From positions 1 through 64,000 of the forward strand of contig JAIPBE010000010.1 of NCBI GenBank assembly GCA_021738725.1: a stretch of DNA of 64,000 bases, given 5' to 3'. The first letter of the stretch is position 1, and every line of letters begins with the position of its first letter. The DNA comes from Saprospiraceae bacterium. GTDB lineage: Bacteria; Bacteroidota; Bacteroidia; Chitinophagales; Saprospiraceae. The position numbers and the translations under genes were made by a program. The notes under the pieces are model-generated. The model had not been told where the DNA came from, ran no database searches, and worked only from the letters and a program-made list of their open reading frames with translations. Positions 18,710 through 27,948 of this stretch are shown piece by piece.

Positions 18710-18979
18710 ATGGGACGTTTCGATTCATTTTGTCAAAGCTGTGGAATGCCACTGGACCAGGATCCTGGGAAAGGAGGCACAGAAGCAGATGGCTCCAAAA
18801 ATGCCATTTATTGCAGCTACTGCTACGACAAAGGGCAGTTCAGGGATAATTATACCGATGCCAGACAAATGGTAACCTTTGCTCGGGAGAAACTGAAAGA
18901 AATGGGTTTCGGCTGGATCAAACGCTGGTTGTTTACCCTGCATGTTCCACAACTGGCTCGTTGGAAAAAGAAATGGTGA
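18710..18979 (+). CDS. putative zinc-ribbon protein
   Basis: 89 residues. The N-terminus carries two Cys pairs, CQSCGMP and YCSYCY, 25 residues apart, forming a zinc ribbon of the 'putative zinc ribbon domain' family. The C-terminal half is basic (FGWIKRWLFTLHVPQLARWKKKW). Such proteins are small cytoplasmic proteins of unknown role. An upstream in-frame extension from 18602 runs through repeat DNA and is rejected as the start. The hydrolase gene follows after 25 nt and is probably in the same operon. Confidence 0.85.
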   Translation: MGRFDSFCQSCGMPLDQDPGKGGTEADGSKNAIYCSYCYDKGQFRDNYTDARQMVTFAREKLKEMGFGWIKRWLFTLHVPQLARWKKKW

Positions 18980-19004
18980 TAATCCTTTCTCATTCCACTA
19001 TCAA

Positions 19005-19700
19005 ATGAGCCAACCACTGGTCCTCCTGCACGGTGCATTGGGCAGTTCTGAGCAAATGCACGCATTTGCTGACATGCTGCAGGGTGATTTCAAGGTGCAT
19101 ACCTGGGATTTTCCCGGTCATGGAGGCATGGCTGTACCCAATGCAGGGTATGCAATGACCGAACTGGTAGAAGCCCTCGAATCCTGGTTGTCCACGACAT
19201 TTGATGTGCCTGTCATCCTCTTCGGATATAGTATGGGCGGATATGCAGCTACAGTGCTTGCCTGTCGCCGGCCAGAGCTGATCAGCCACATTATCACCCT
19301 GGGCACCAAATGGTCCTGGTCGCCCGAAATCGTAGCACGAGAAGTGAAATTGCTCGACCCAAATGTCATCCAGGAAAAGGTTCCTGCTCTGGTGACCCTA
19401 CTGACGGATCGTCACACTCCGCAGGAATGGACCGATATCCTGCATGCTACGAGGCGACTGCTGGAGAGACTGGGTCAGGATCCCTTGATCGGGCCATCAG
19501 ATCTGGAAGGCTGTTCAGTTCCAGTCGATGTGTTGTGGGGGACGGAGGATCGGATGATCAGCCGCGAAGAATCAGAGGAAACCGCCAGGATCCTGCCCAA
19601 TGGTCAGTTTTATACACTGGAGGGGCAGCGCCACCCGTTCGAGCAGGTGGATATCAACATGCTGCGTGAGATGATCCGGCAGCGTCTCAGCATCACTTAG
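19005..19700 (+). CDS. alpha/beta hydrolase, MenH-like
   Basis: 231-residue alpha/beta-hydrolase. The oxyanion segment is LLHGALGSSEQM, the nucleophile elbow GYSMGGYAA contains the catalytic Ser, DVLWGTEDRMI holds the acid, and GQRHPFEQV supplies the His. The short lid and small size resemble MenH (SHCHC synthase), but no menaquinone genes are near, so only the fold is secure. The ATG at 19005 matches the N-terminus of the fold; the longer frame from 18942 overlaps the zinc-ribbon gene. Confidence 0.87.
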   Translation: MSQPLVLLHGALGSSEQMHAFADMLQGDFKVHTWDFPGHGGMAVPNAGYAMTELVEALESWLSTTFDVPVILFGYSMGGYAATVLACRRPELISHIITLGTKWSWSPEIVAREVKLLDPNVIQEKVPALVTLLTDRHTPQEWTDILHATRRLLERLGQDPLIGPSDLEGCSVPVDVLWGTEDRMISREESEETARILPNGQFYTLEGQRHPFEQVDINMLREMIRQRLSIT

Positions 19701-19710
19701 CAGGATGTCC

Positions 19711-19718
19711 TACCTTTG
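19711..19718 (+). promoter_or_regulatory. consensus -7 box 4 nt before the TonB-receptor start
   Basis: TACCTTTG matches TAnnTTTG exactly and ends 4 nt before the ATG at 19723. Together with the signal peptide that starts there, this points to a leaderless transcript. Confidence 0.6.
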
Positions 19719-19722
19719 TCGG

Positions 19723-21978
19723 ATGAACCTTTCTTTGCATTTTACCACCAAGGCGATTGTCACGCTATTCATCCTGCTCAGTGGGATGACCGTCCTTTTT
19801 TCCCAGACCGTTCATGGTGTTGTGACGGATGAGGATGATTATATTCTTCCTGGTGCCCAGGTCTATTTGGCCGGTACACAGGTCAGCGGTTTCGCGGATT
19901 CGATGGGTGGGTATCGATTGCCATGGGAGGAGGGGATTGAAGAGCCAGCCTATCTGATCGCTCGTCAGGTGGGCTATCTGCCGGATACTACGGTCATCAC
20001 CGGTCCTGGATACACCCATATCCATCTGGTTTCGGATGCTCGTCTGGAGACGATCACGGTCCGCGATCGGCATGATGGCCAGTTTGTGGACGGACTCAAT
20101 CCCGTGCGCACAGAGGTGGTCAGTGCGCTGGAGCTACAAAAAGGAGCATGCTGCGACCTGGCGGGTTGTTTCAACACCAATGCCACGGTACAAAAGAATA
20201 TAACCAATGTGATCACCCAGGCACAGGAGTTGCGAATCCTAGGTCTGGGAGGTGTGTACAACCAGGTCTTGCTAGAAGGCTTCCCCATGATCCAGGGACT
20301 GAGCTATACCTATGGGGTGAGTGCGTTGCCCGGAGCTTGGGTAGAGAATATCTATATCAGCAAGGGGGCCAATTCCGTGCTGCAGGGCTGGGAAAGTATC
20401 AGTGGCCAGATCAATGTGGAGATCCGGGAGCCGGAGACGGCACCACGGGCATTTCTCAACGGGTATATCAATTCCTTTGGAGAGAAACAGATCAACGGTG
20501 TGTTCAAACAGGAAGGTGAAGGATGGGGCAATCTGCTCTTTTTTCACACCGCACAACAGGGGAATCGCCGGGATATCGACAAAGATGGATTTCTCGACCT
20601 CCCGTTGGTGTCGCGATACGGATTTACAGACCGCATCCATCTGGGTACAGAGACCGGCCTGGGCTGGTCGTTGAAGGCAGGGGTTCGATTGACGACCGAA
20701 GAGCGGATGGGAGGACAGCGAGATTACCAACCCGACGATCATGCCGGCACACAGGAGGTTTATGGCCAATGGGTGCGCTATCAGGAACCGGAAATGTGGT
20801 CCAAAACGGCTTATCGATGGCACGATGACCAGCGAGTGGTGCTCTTTGCTTCGGCCCTTCATCACGAACAGCGGTCCTGGTACGGACTGACCCGATACCG
20901 GGCCAAACAGTCGACCGCGAATGTGGTCCTTCAGTACGAGTGGAACCCGATGGAGACATTGAATCTCAAATCGGGTGTCTCCTACCGATATCACGATCTG
21001 GATGAATCACTGTCTTTCTCCGAAAATCCACTTCAACTGGAGCATGATGGGACCTATGCGCGCACAGATCAGGTGGCAGGTGTATTTGCAGAAAATACCA
21101 CGATGTTCTTGTCAGACCGGCTGACCTGGATCCTTGGTGCCCGACTGGATCACCATCAGGATTTTGGCGTATTCTTTACGCCGCGGACGCTGTTGAAAGC
21201 GGATCTGTGGACCGGTAGTTCCCTGCGTGGTTCGATCGGTTGGGGATGGCGGACGGCCAATGTGTTTCCGGAGAATGTGATCCTGTTGGCCGGCAATCGT
21301 AACGTCGTCTTTCCGAAACCGCTCACCCCTGAAAAAGCCATGAACTGGGGGGTAAATATGAGTCAGCAATTCTATCTGGGTGACCTCACCGGTCGATGGG
21401 GAGCGGATTATTATCAGACTCGCTTTACCGATCAGATCTTCCCAGATTTTCAGCAGGATCCGCGGACGGCTGTGGTGGCCAATTTTACAGAGCCATCAAC
21501 CAGTCGCGCCTTTCAGACCGATCTGGATTTCACGCCCGTCCAGGGGATGCAGGTTAAAGTGGCTTACAATTTCCTGGAAGTGATTCGGGAAGTCAATGGC
21601 CAACAGGAAATATTACCGTTCAACTCCCGGCACCGCTTGTTGGCGGCCCTCTCTTATGCCACCCCAGACGGCCGTTGGCAGGGGGATGTCAATGCGCATT
21701 GGTATGGCCCGCAACAGTTGCCGGATACCCAGGGTAATCCGGAGGGTTTTCGTCGGCCTGACGAGTCGCCTGATTATTCGGTTTTGAATGCTCAGCTAAC
21801 GATCCGTCTGACACCATTCGAGATCTATACGGGATGCGAGAACATCCTGGATTTTCGCCAGGAGCGTCCAATTCTGGGCTGGGAGGACCCCTTCGGGCCC
21901 TATTTTGATTCTTCCTCAGTATGGGGGCCTACTCGTGGGCGAGAGTACTATTTGGGTGTACGCTGGACCTGGGAGTGA
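19723..21978 (+). CDS. TonB-dependent outer-membrane receptor
   Basis: 751 residues. A signal peptide (about 1-27, ending LFSQ) is followed by a carboxypeptidase-regulatory-like beta sandwich (TVHGVVTDEDDYILPGAQV). The plug domain contains GACCDLAGCFNTNATVQ and ISKGANSVLQGWESISGQIN. A 22-strand-type barrel ends in an aromatic-rich, Trp-containing C-terminus. The Cys pair at the plug start resembles a Bacteroidota receptor subgroup that I associate with metal uptake; this is recollection, not proof. An alternative ATG at 19705 would place the promoter box inside the gene. Its stop directly abuts that of the convergent anti-sigma-like gene. Confidence 0.92.
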   Translation: MNLSLHFTTKAIVTLFILLSGMTVLFSQTVHGVVTDEDDYILPGAQVYLAGTQVSGFADSMGGYRLPWEEGIEEPAYLIARQVGYLPDTTVITGPGYTHIHLVSDARLETITVRDRHDGQFVDGLNPVRTEVVSALELQKGACCDLAGCFNTNATVQKNITNVITQAQELRILGLGGVYNQVLLEGFPMIQGLSYTYGVSALPGAWVENIYISKGANSVLQGWESISGQINVEIREPETAPRAFLNGYINSFGEKQINGVFKQEGEGWGNLLFFHTAQQGNRRDIDKDGFLDLPLVSRYGFTDRIHLGTETGLGWSLKAGVRLTTEERMGGQRDYQPDDHAGTQEVYGQWVRYQEPEMWSKTAYRWHDDQRVVLFASALHHEQRSWYGLTRYRAKQSTANVVLQYEWNPMETLNLKSGVSYRYHDLDESLSFSENPLQLEHDGTYARTDQVAGVFAENTTMFLSDRLTWILGARLDHHQDFGVFFTPRTLLKADLWTGSSLRGSIGWGWRTANVFPENVILLAGNRNVVFPKPLTPEKAMNWGVNMSQQFYLGDLTGRWGADYYQTRFTDQIFPDFQQDPRTAVVANFTEPSTSRAFQTDLDFTPVQGMQVKVAYNFLEVIREVNGQQEILPFNSRHRLLAALSYATPDGRWQGDVNAHWYGPQQLPDTQGNPEGFRRPDESPDYSVLNAQLTIRLTPFEIYTGCENILDFRQERPILGWEDPFGPYFDSSSVWGPTRGREYYLGVRWTWE

Positions 21979-22758
21979 TCAGTGAATCAAGTTTGCCATC
22001 CAGTACCAGAAACTGCCCAACTGGTTGTTCAGAGATTTGGCATCGCCTTGGTGAGCTGATCGAGGGTTAGCAAGGATACTGTCGAGGTCTTGTTTGATGT
22101 TGGTAACTGGAAACTCTAGGTTCAATTTACACAGGACAGTGTTCCAACGAAGATCGTCTGCAAAGTCGAAAGGATCGTTCGCAGGAATGGTATTGAACAG
22201 TTCCAGTGCATCCTGAAATTGTCCGTTACGGAACATCGCATAGCCTTTCAGATAAACGAGGTTGGACTGTTCGGGTTCAATACGCAATTTGTCTTCCAGT
22301 TGTATTAGTGCCAGATCGGACTGCCCGTCTTCAATCAGAAGGATAATAAATTGCAAAGAACTGGCCGCGACGGAGTTTTCGCCACGCAGAGCACCGGTAT
22401 ATGGGATGGCCACAGCGTCTGAAAAGTCGGCAACGATATCGGAGTGGTTATATCCTCCTTGAGCAGCAAAGACAAGGGCGCCTGTCACAATGATGACCAG
22501 GCTGATTGCTGCTATCAATGCCACCCGTTTTACAGAGTACAGGGGGCTAATTGTTCGGACAGGCGTGTCAGCGAATTTTTTTCGCAGGTCCTGAGCAATA
22601 GAATATTCCATGAGTGCAGCCACCAGTTGACGGTCGACCTGTTCCATGTATGCTTCCGGATTGTTCTGGAGCCAATGGTGTAGATCTGCGATCTCTGCGT
22701 GGGTCAGTCGACCTTCTTCCCAGGCATCCAATTGTTGATGTAATGTTTCCACATTCAT
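21979..22758 (-). CDS. membrane TPR protein, probable anti-sigma partner
   Basis: 259 residues: a cytoplasmic N-terminal domain of ~85 residues (MNVETLHQQLDAWEEGRLTH, resembling the zinc-finger-less N-terminus of FecR-like anti-sigma proteins), one membrane helix (about 80-100), and an outer TPR-like part containing YLKGYAMFRNGQFQDALELF. Its ATG overlaps the stop codon of the upstream sigma-factor gene by 4 nt, so the two are translationally coupled. The role as an anti-sigma factor is inferred from this arrangement and topology. Confidence 0.75.
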   Translation of the reverse strand: MNVETLHQQLDAWEEGRLTHAEIADLHHWLQNNPEAYMEQVDRQLVAALMEYSIAQDLRKKFADTPVRTISPLYSVKRVALIAAISLVIIVTGALVFAAQGGYNHSDIVADFSDAVAIPYTGALRGENSVAASSLQFIILLIEDGQSDLALIQLEDKLRIEPEQSNLVYLKGYAMFRNGQFQDALELFNTIPANDPFDFADDLRWNTVLCKLNLEFPVTNIKQDLDSILANPRSAHQGDAKSLNNQLGSFWYWMANLIH

Positions 22759-23342
22759 AGACTTTGCTTTAGAATCCGTTCAATCTCCGGATGTTCTTGA
22801 ATGAGTTTTGCCAATTTTTTTGTGCACTGATATTTCAGCTTTCTCGCCATCATCTCACTGCTCAGATCAAGCATCTCGGAGATATCCTGCATGTTGGTGC
22901 GTTCCTGCCATAGTTGCAAGATGCGTATGCATCGAGAATCGAGCTTGATTATGAATCCCTGCAATAGTTGAGCGCGTTCCTGATCCATGAGCCAATGGTC
23001 TGGTCCGGGCACCTGGGCTTTCAAAATGTGGTCAGTTGCGGTTGTTTCCGGCTCTGTGCGCTTTCGCTTGCGAAGTTGATTCAACCAACACATTCGAGCT
23101 ATTCCGCAGAGGTAGGCAGGTAGTGTGCCCTTATGAACATATTTCCCATGCCGAATATTTCGGTCCATAATGATGATGCTTTCCTGATACATGTCCTCAG
23201 CATCCTGGATGTTACCACGCATCTTTAATATGGTACTGAAAACGGCCTTGCGTATAGCATGTTCTTGATAGATTGATGTCAACGCCTCTTGCCTGCCACA
23301 TCCTCCAGCCTTGATCTGGCCAATGATCTCCTCTTGTTCCAT
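22755..23342 (-). CDS. RNA polymerase sigma factor, ECF-like
   Basis: 195 residues. Region 2 includes NIQDAEDMYQESIIIMDRNI and LPAYLCGIARMCWLNQLRKR (core-binding and -10-recognition helices). Region 4 is a HTH around TNMQDISEMLDLSSEMMARK. It should direct RNA polymerase to a small regulon, held in check by the coupled membrane protein. The sequence departs from classical ECF sigmas, so sub-group assignment is open. A TATCTTTT box ends 5 nt before its ATG. It is divergent from the CHAT operon. Confidence 0.85.
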   Translation of the reverse strand: MEQEEIIGQIKAGGCGRQEALTSIYQEHAIRKAVFSTILKMRGNIQDAEDMYQESIIIMDRNIRHGKYVHKGTLPAYLCGIARMCWLNQLRKRKRTEPETTATDHILKAQVPGPDHWLMDQERAQLLQGFIIKLDSRCIRILQLWQERTNMQDISEMLDLSSEMMARKLKYQCTKKLAKLIQEHPEIERILKQSL

Positions 23343-23347
23343 AGGTG

Positions 23348-23355
23348 AAAAGATA
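23348..23355 (-). promoter_or_regulatory. -7 box 5 nt before the sigma-factor start
   Basis: The minus strand reads TATCTTTT, ending 5 nt before the start codon at 23342. A TTTG stands 24 nt further upstream, a plausible -33 element. Confidence 0.5.
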
Positions 23356-23426
23356 CACCGGAATCATGAAATCTGCGCTCAAAGACCTTCTCATTTCCAA
23401 CGGTGAAGTCCAAGAATGTGACTCCC

Positions 23427-23447
23427 ATTCGAAATATAATTTCGAAT
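23427..23447. promoter_or_regulatory. perfect inverted repeat between divergent operons
   Basis: Arms ATTCGAAAT and ATTTCGAAT flank a 3-bp ATA spacer. The 21-bp site lies in the 172-bp gap between the divergent sigma-factor and CHAT operons, 85 bp from one start codon and 68 bp from the other. The geometry fits a dimeric regulator's operator. No TAnnTTTG box is seen for the rightward operon, so it may depend on the neighbouring sigma factor (inference). Confidence 0.55.
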
Positions 23448-23514
23448 TTTACTCAAGTTTGGTAACACTCACCCAACTAACAACATACTACAGTACAACC
23501 AAAACTAGAGTACG

Positions 23515-24345
23515 ATGAAGACCAAATTCTCATGGGGAGGGATTACCTTGTTGGTAACCATGCTTTTAGCTCTTACAAGCAGTAAAGTGCTTGAGAATTT
23601 ATACCACACATTCAGTGACGAGGCAAACGTTACCGAGGACAATCACTACTATACCGAAGTTGGCATCCGGGCTGAGTACATTCGGGCCAGGTGCCGAAAG
23701 GTCTGTTTGGATGGTTTATCCAGTGGAAGCACCTTACTTGCCCTGCCTACTGGGGTTGTGTTGAAAGGACCTATGGATGAACAGCGGTTTGATGAATGCA
23801 TCCTGATTTGCAATGAACAGTCAGAGTTGTCGCCTGAATTTATCGCTTTGGAGCGGAGCCACTTGCAGACAGCCCTAGACTTGGGTCAAAATAAGGTAGA
23901 GCCGTTGTCCAACAAGTTTATCATACTTGCCTATCTCCCTCTTTTTACTTGGGATATTGTTGTACCATTGATGGTTCCTACCAATCCGCCTATCGGAGGG
24001 GGCGACTGTGGGTTATCTACTTGTCTAGGACATGTACATATCACACGGACCTCTATGGAGGACAACTATTTTCGTGTGATTGCTGCAGTGCCCGATTCAA
24101 GTATTACCACAAATATGGCTATAGAAGATGATGCCGGGACAGTATTGAAGGATATGGAGACAGAACCAGAATATTTGTCGGGAGGATATCGTCAAAGCAA
24201 GATTGCCTGGGATCAACTTTGTTCCCCCAGTCTGGAAATGCAGTCATTGAAGCTTCGCGTAACACGTTATTCTATAAGTGGTGATTCCGCTATCAATAGT
24301 ACCTGGACACCTATTTGGTTCAATTCAATTTGCACGGGTGAATAA
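23515..24345 (+). CDS. secreted or membrane-anchored protein, unknown
   Basis: 276 residues. An N-terminal hydrophobic segment (about 8-26) is a signal peptide or anchor. The rest is outside: two Cys-containing segments (RCRKVCLDG and ECILICNEQ) in the first half, a hydrophobic stretch around IILAYLPLFTWDIVVPLMVP (about 130-150), then GGGDCGLSTCLGHVHITRTS and a beta-rich C-terminal half. I do not recognise the family. It is 26 nt upstream of the CHAT gene and almost certainly in its operon, so it may be a partner or substrate of that protease-like protein. Confidence 0.75.
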   Translation: MKTKFSWGGITLLVTMLLALTSSKVLENLYHTFSDEANVTEDNHYYTEVGIRAEYIRARCRKVCLDGLSSGSTLLALPTGVVLKGPMDEQRFDECILICNEQSELSPEFIALERSHLQTALDLGQNKVEPLSNKFIILAYLPLFTWDIVVPLMVPTNPPIGGGDCGLSTCLGHVHITRTSMEDNYFRVIAAVPDSSITTNMAIEDDAGTVLKDMETEPEYLSGGYRQSKIAWDQLCSPSLEMQSLKLRVTRYSISGDSAINSTWTPIWFNSICTGE

Positions 24346-24371
24346 AAACAGAGGGAGTCTGCTTTCGAAAA

Positions 24372-27300
24372 ATGATTGATTTTGTGGCCCAATTTCCCCC
24401 TGGTATCCGGATCCCTTTCCTGGTGCTGGGGGTCTTTTTTTCTGGACAGTCTATTGCGCAGCATAGTAATGTTCACGTACCTTCTGTTCAGGATGCACTG
24501 ACTCGGATAGAGTTAGCTCGCCAGGCGGGCGATTGGAATGAGTACCATTCAGAGTTCTTGGGATTAGTTCGCCGTCCGGTCACTCTGGAGCAAGACAGAA
24601 TGGCAAAAGCAAGAGGCATTTTGATGGAACTGGATGCGTTGAAAAGTTCGGATAGCGGGCAATCTGAATTTGATTACATCCTGTATTGTCTCCAACAGTT
24701 TCCCTTGGGAATTGCAGAAACGGATTTTCTGTCTGGAATCCTTAAAAAAGGACTGACTGATCTGTCAGCTAAGCCGGATTTGGAACAGCCCATTCGCGTG
24801 TACTATTCTTTGGCCATACCGTTTGATTATGCAAACTGGCGAAAACAAATCGGATTCTATCAGGAAGCCATTGATACTATGGAGCGGGTAAAAAACCGCT
24901 TACTGCATCTCAATCCGGAAGAAATATGGATCCCTAACACAAGAAACTTTCTGTTGCATTGTTACAATATCCTCGGGGGCATCTATGCCGATTTAGGCAT
25001 GTTTCCTGTTGCGGTTTCCTATAATGATCTCTATTTAGCGATGATCAGAAATGACCCAGATCCTTGGGGCCGGGTTTTAGCGTTGGGTCGGAAGGGAGAT
25101 TATCTGCTCAACATGGGAGACACTGTGCAAAGCCTGCGGATACTGGAAGAGGCAGTTCATATTTGTGATGAAGAATACCCCAAGGTGTTGAAAAGCGAAC
25201 TCGAAAATAGTTCGACACCTTCGAATGATTATATCCGGTATACGTCCAGGTTGAAATCGGCTTATCGAGATTTGGCCAAGGTGTGTATTGTTACTGGCCG
25301 ATTTATACGGGCTGACCAACTGTTGACCAGAGTTGAATCCATGCCATTGTTGAGTCGGGAAGATCACATTTATCAGGTCGCCCATCGTGCCGATTATTTT
25401 GCAGGTATGGGCGATCTGAGGAAGGCGATCCAGGTACTGACCCCGGGATTAAATGCTGGGCTGGACATAGGGAGAGGGAATGCAAAACAACTGGCCGTAA
25501 AAGATGATCAGAGCTTGCGTTTGGTGATGTTCGTCGGATTGAAACTGGCTCGGCTGCAAATGGATGCTAAAGAATTTGATCGAGCAGAACAAACGCTTGA
25601 TCAACTGGAGTATGAGCTCCGAATGTTGAGAAGTGACTTGCGATTAGATGGGATTCGCCTTGGCATTGAGCGGATAAGACTAGACCTGATCAGACACAGA
25701 GAGCGTCCGTCGCGTATCGATCTTGACAGTGTTTTCAAACGGGTAGCCCATACTCAGTCATTAATCCTGGAATATCAGGCCACAACAACAGATGACGCCA
25801 GTAAGCTTGCGTTGAATCGCTCAGGTCGGGAACTGTTTGGTTTGGGGTTATCTCTTGCTTCGGCTATGCCATCTGGGTTGATCCAGGATGAATTGGCGAT
25901 CCAGCAAGCTGAAGCAGGAAGAGCCGTCTTATTAGACCAGGCCCTGCGCCTTCAGCAAACAGATCGGTTTCGTGGAATTCCTGATTCCTTTCGCAATGCA
26001 ATCATCCATATGAATGCATTGATCGAAGGATATGAACTTAGACAAAGTCTGGGACAATCCTTGTCTCAACATGACCAGTCCAATCTGACCACTTTACGAG
26101 AGGATAAACGTCGTATTACGCTTGACCTGAAGAACAACTTTCCAAAAAGCTATCGCCAGGCAATGGTGAGACAGCTACCTAGAGTGGATGATATACGTAA
26201 GCAACTGCCAATTGGTGCAGGAGTGCTTTCGCTGTCGCTGTACGACACCCTGATATTTGCTCAACTCATCACGAAGACAGAATCTGCTTTTTTTCAGATT
26301 CCTGTTTCCGTGGACTTCAGAGGGCAGATCAGAGCATTCCTTCATGAATTGAATGCAAGTCGAACAGAAAATATCTCAAACCCGATCAGCCAATCGTTCA
26401 TCCATCGTTCTAGATGGTTTTACAAGTTACTTTTCGAGCCGTTTGAAGAATTGTTACCTGAACGAATCTTGATTGTGCCGGAAGGCCCTCTTGCTTTTCT
26501 ACCCTTCGATGCTTTATTGACCGATGATCCTGGTAGTCATTTGTCCTGGGCCAGACTTCCCTACCAAATCAAAAAACGAGCATTAAGTGTTCACTTTTCT
26601 GTTGGAGCATGGGTAGAGGAAGAGCAAAAACGTTTGCCTGAATTTAAAGACCAATGGATCGGATTTGCTCCAGATTTTCCGGTACCTGTGGCATCTCAGT
26701 CTGATACTGGTATGCCCAGAGATATCCTTGTCAAGTTGCTGTACAATGAGAAGGAGGTACAAAGGGTGGGTGAGATCCTGGAAGGAAAGGCCTTTTTAGG
26801 TCAGGAAGCATCTTTGGCAAACTTTCGGCAAATTGTAGGCCAAGCGTCCATTCTCCATTTGTCAACGCATGCCAAGGCGAACGATTTACATGGCGATCAA
26901 TGTTTTATCGCATTTGCCAATTCACATTCGATGGCCCCGGCAGATCCAGGCGATACCTTGCGCAGTGCTGAAATATACGGGCTAACTATCCCCGCGGAGT
27001 TACTTATTCTTTCAGCTTGTGAAACCGGTATCGGTGAAGTGAAAGATGGAGAAGGAATGATCGGATTGCACCATGCGTTTATGCATGCTGGTGTCAGATC
27101 TATTTTGTCCACATTGTGGACGGTGGATGATCGGTCTATGGCCGATTTGATCGTTTTTTTTGCAAGCATGTTGTCTGGTGGCCTTCCAAAAGATATCGCT
27201 CTTCAAAGGGCCAAACTCCAGTTTATATCTGATCATCCAACACAAGCACATCCATTCTATTGGTCTGCCCCCACGATACAAGGCAGTTTGCAACCCCTGC

Positions 27301-27395
27301 GCAAGAAGAGGTATGGATGGTATTTTCTTGGTGGGTTCCTGGTCATCGTCGTTTTAATCTTCACTTATCGGACATTTTGGAACAGAGGAGATTGA
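24372..27395 (+). CDS. exported TPR-CHAT protein (caspase-fold)
   Basis: 1007 residues. Signal peptide (about 1-32), then a long alpha-helical region of TPR-like repeats (about 40-560), then a CHAT domain (about 650-970) of the caspase/separase superfamily. The catalytic pair is intact: His833 in LSTHAKA and Cys883 in LSACETG. A single membrane helix (about 980-1000) near the C-terminus is followed by a short basic tail. The TPR and protease domains should therefore face the periplasm, anchored by their C-terminus. CHAT proteins act as regulated proteases, some in bacterial defence; a membrane-anchored exported one beside a sigma/anti-sigma pair hints at envelope signalling. Substrate unknown. 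Confidence 0.9.
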   Translation: MIDFVAQFPPGIRIPFLVLGVFFSGQSIAQHSNVHVPSVQDALTRIELARQAGDWNEYHSEFLGLVRRPVTLEQDRMAKARGILMELDALKSSDSGQSEFDYILYCLQQFPLGIAETDFLSGILKKGLTDLSAKPDLEQPIRVYYSLAIPFDYANWRKQIGFYQEAIDTMERVKNRLLHLNPEEIWIPNTRNFLLHCYNILGGIYADLGMFPVAVSYNDLYLAMIRNDPDPWGRVLALGRKGDYLLNMGDTVQSLRILEEAVHICDEEYPKVLKSELENSSTPSNDYIRYTSRLKSAYRDLAKVCIVTGRFIRADQLLTRVESMPLLSREDHIYQVAHRADYFAGMGDLRKAIQVLTPGLNAGLDIGRGNAKQLAVKDDQSLRLVMFVGLKLARLQMDAKEFDRAEQTLDQLEYELRMLRSDLRLDGIRLGIERIRLDLIRHRERPSRIDLDSVFKRVAHTQSLILEYQATTTDDASKLALNRSGRELFGLGLSLASAMPSGLIQDELAIQQAEAGRAVLLDQALRLQQTDRFRGIPDSFRNAIIHMNALIEGYELRQSLGQSLSQHDQSNLTTLREDKRRITLDLKNNFPKSYRQAMVRQLPRVDDIRKQLPIGAGVLSLSLYDTLIFAQLITKTESAFFQIPVSVDFRGQIRAFLHELNASRTENISNPISQSFIHRSRWFYKLLFEPFEELLPERILIVPEGPLAFLPFDALLTDDPGSHLSWARLPYQIKKRALSVHFSVGAWVEEEQKRLPEFKDQWIGFAPDFPVPVASQSDTGMPRDILVKLLYNEKEVQRVGEILEGKAFLGQEASLANFRQIVGQASILHLSTHAKANDLHGDQCFIAFANSHSMAPADPGDTLRSAEIYGLTIPAELLILSACETGIGEVKDGEGMIGLHHAFMHAGVRSILSTLWTVDDRSMADLIVFFASMLSGGLPKDIALQRAKLQFISDHPTQAHPFYWSAPTIQGSLQPLRKKRYGWYFLGGFLVIVVLIFTYRTFWNRGD

Positions 27396-27402
27396 TCCTT
27401 TC

Positions 27403-27663
27403 TCAAGTTCTATGTTCGTTCAAAACCTGTGAGAAGGTACATATCCGCAGGAGCCATTTAAGGATTATGGTAGCCGATCTGAGTAGTGAAATGATTCCTT
27501 GAAGGATCAACATGCCATGATTGCCATATTGAATACAATCTGATTGATCCGGCTGGCAATAGAAGTTGTAATCTGCATGAATGGAGCTTATCTGCTCCTT
27601 TATGTTGCAGATAGTCTTTACAATGAACCAAACTTTTAAGGCACCTCCACCAACCTGCTCCAT
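27403..27663 (-). CDS. possible small protein downstream of an Arg/Tyr-rich ORF
   Basis: 86-residue ORF on the minus strand with ATG start, 6 nt after the stop of the ORF at 27670-27846. It has a hydrophobic C-terminal half (MLILQGIISLLRSATIILKW). No family is recognised. It could be a membrane-associated small protein or a chance frame in the 550-bp gap behind the CHAT gene. Confidence 0.25.
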   Translation of the reverse strand: MEQVGGGALKVWFIVKTICNIKEQISSIHADYNFYCQPDQSDCIQYGNHGMLILQGIISLLRSATIILKWLLRICTFSQVLNEHRT

Positions 27664-27669
27664 CCCAAT

Positions 27670-27846
27670 CTATTGTGAGACCAATTGGCTCCACAGATCA
27701 TTAGGAAGCATCCCTTTGCGATATCCCTTGTACTCCGGATACTGCGAAGGATTATACCTGTTGGGGTTCTCCTTGCGTCGCCACCCCGATCCTGAAGATT
27801 CAGTTGTGCGTTCCCCTCCACAGTAAAAATGCCCAAGGTAAAGCAC
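27670..27846 (-). CDS. possible 58-residue basic protein or gene remnant
   Basis: Open frame without ATG; GTG at 27846 is the first candidate start. The product is rich in Arg, Lys, Asn, Pro and Tyr and contains GWRRKENPNRYNPSQYPEYK, a composition more protein-like than expected by chance. It may be a small gene or the decayed 3' end of a larger one. Confidence 0.25.
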   Translation of the reverse strand: MLYLGHFYCGGERTTESSGSGWRRKENPNRYNPSQYPEYKGYRKGMLPNDLWSQLVSQ

Positions 27847-27948
27847 TGTAAACTAGCTGGTAAGGAAAAATTATTCGAATGGGTGGTCACATTCCGCTTG
27901 GTAGCGACATTGATTTTCAGGAACCTTTGCGTCACTCAATACCTAACC

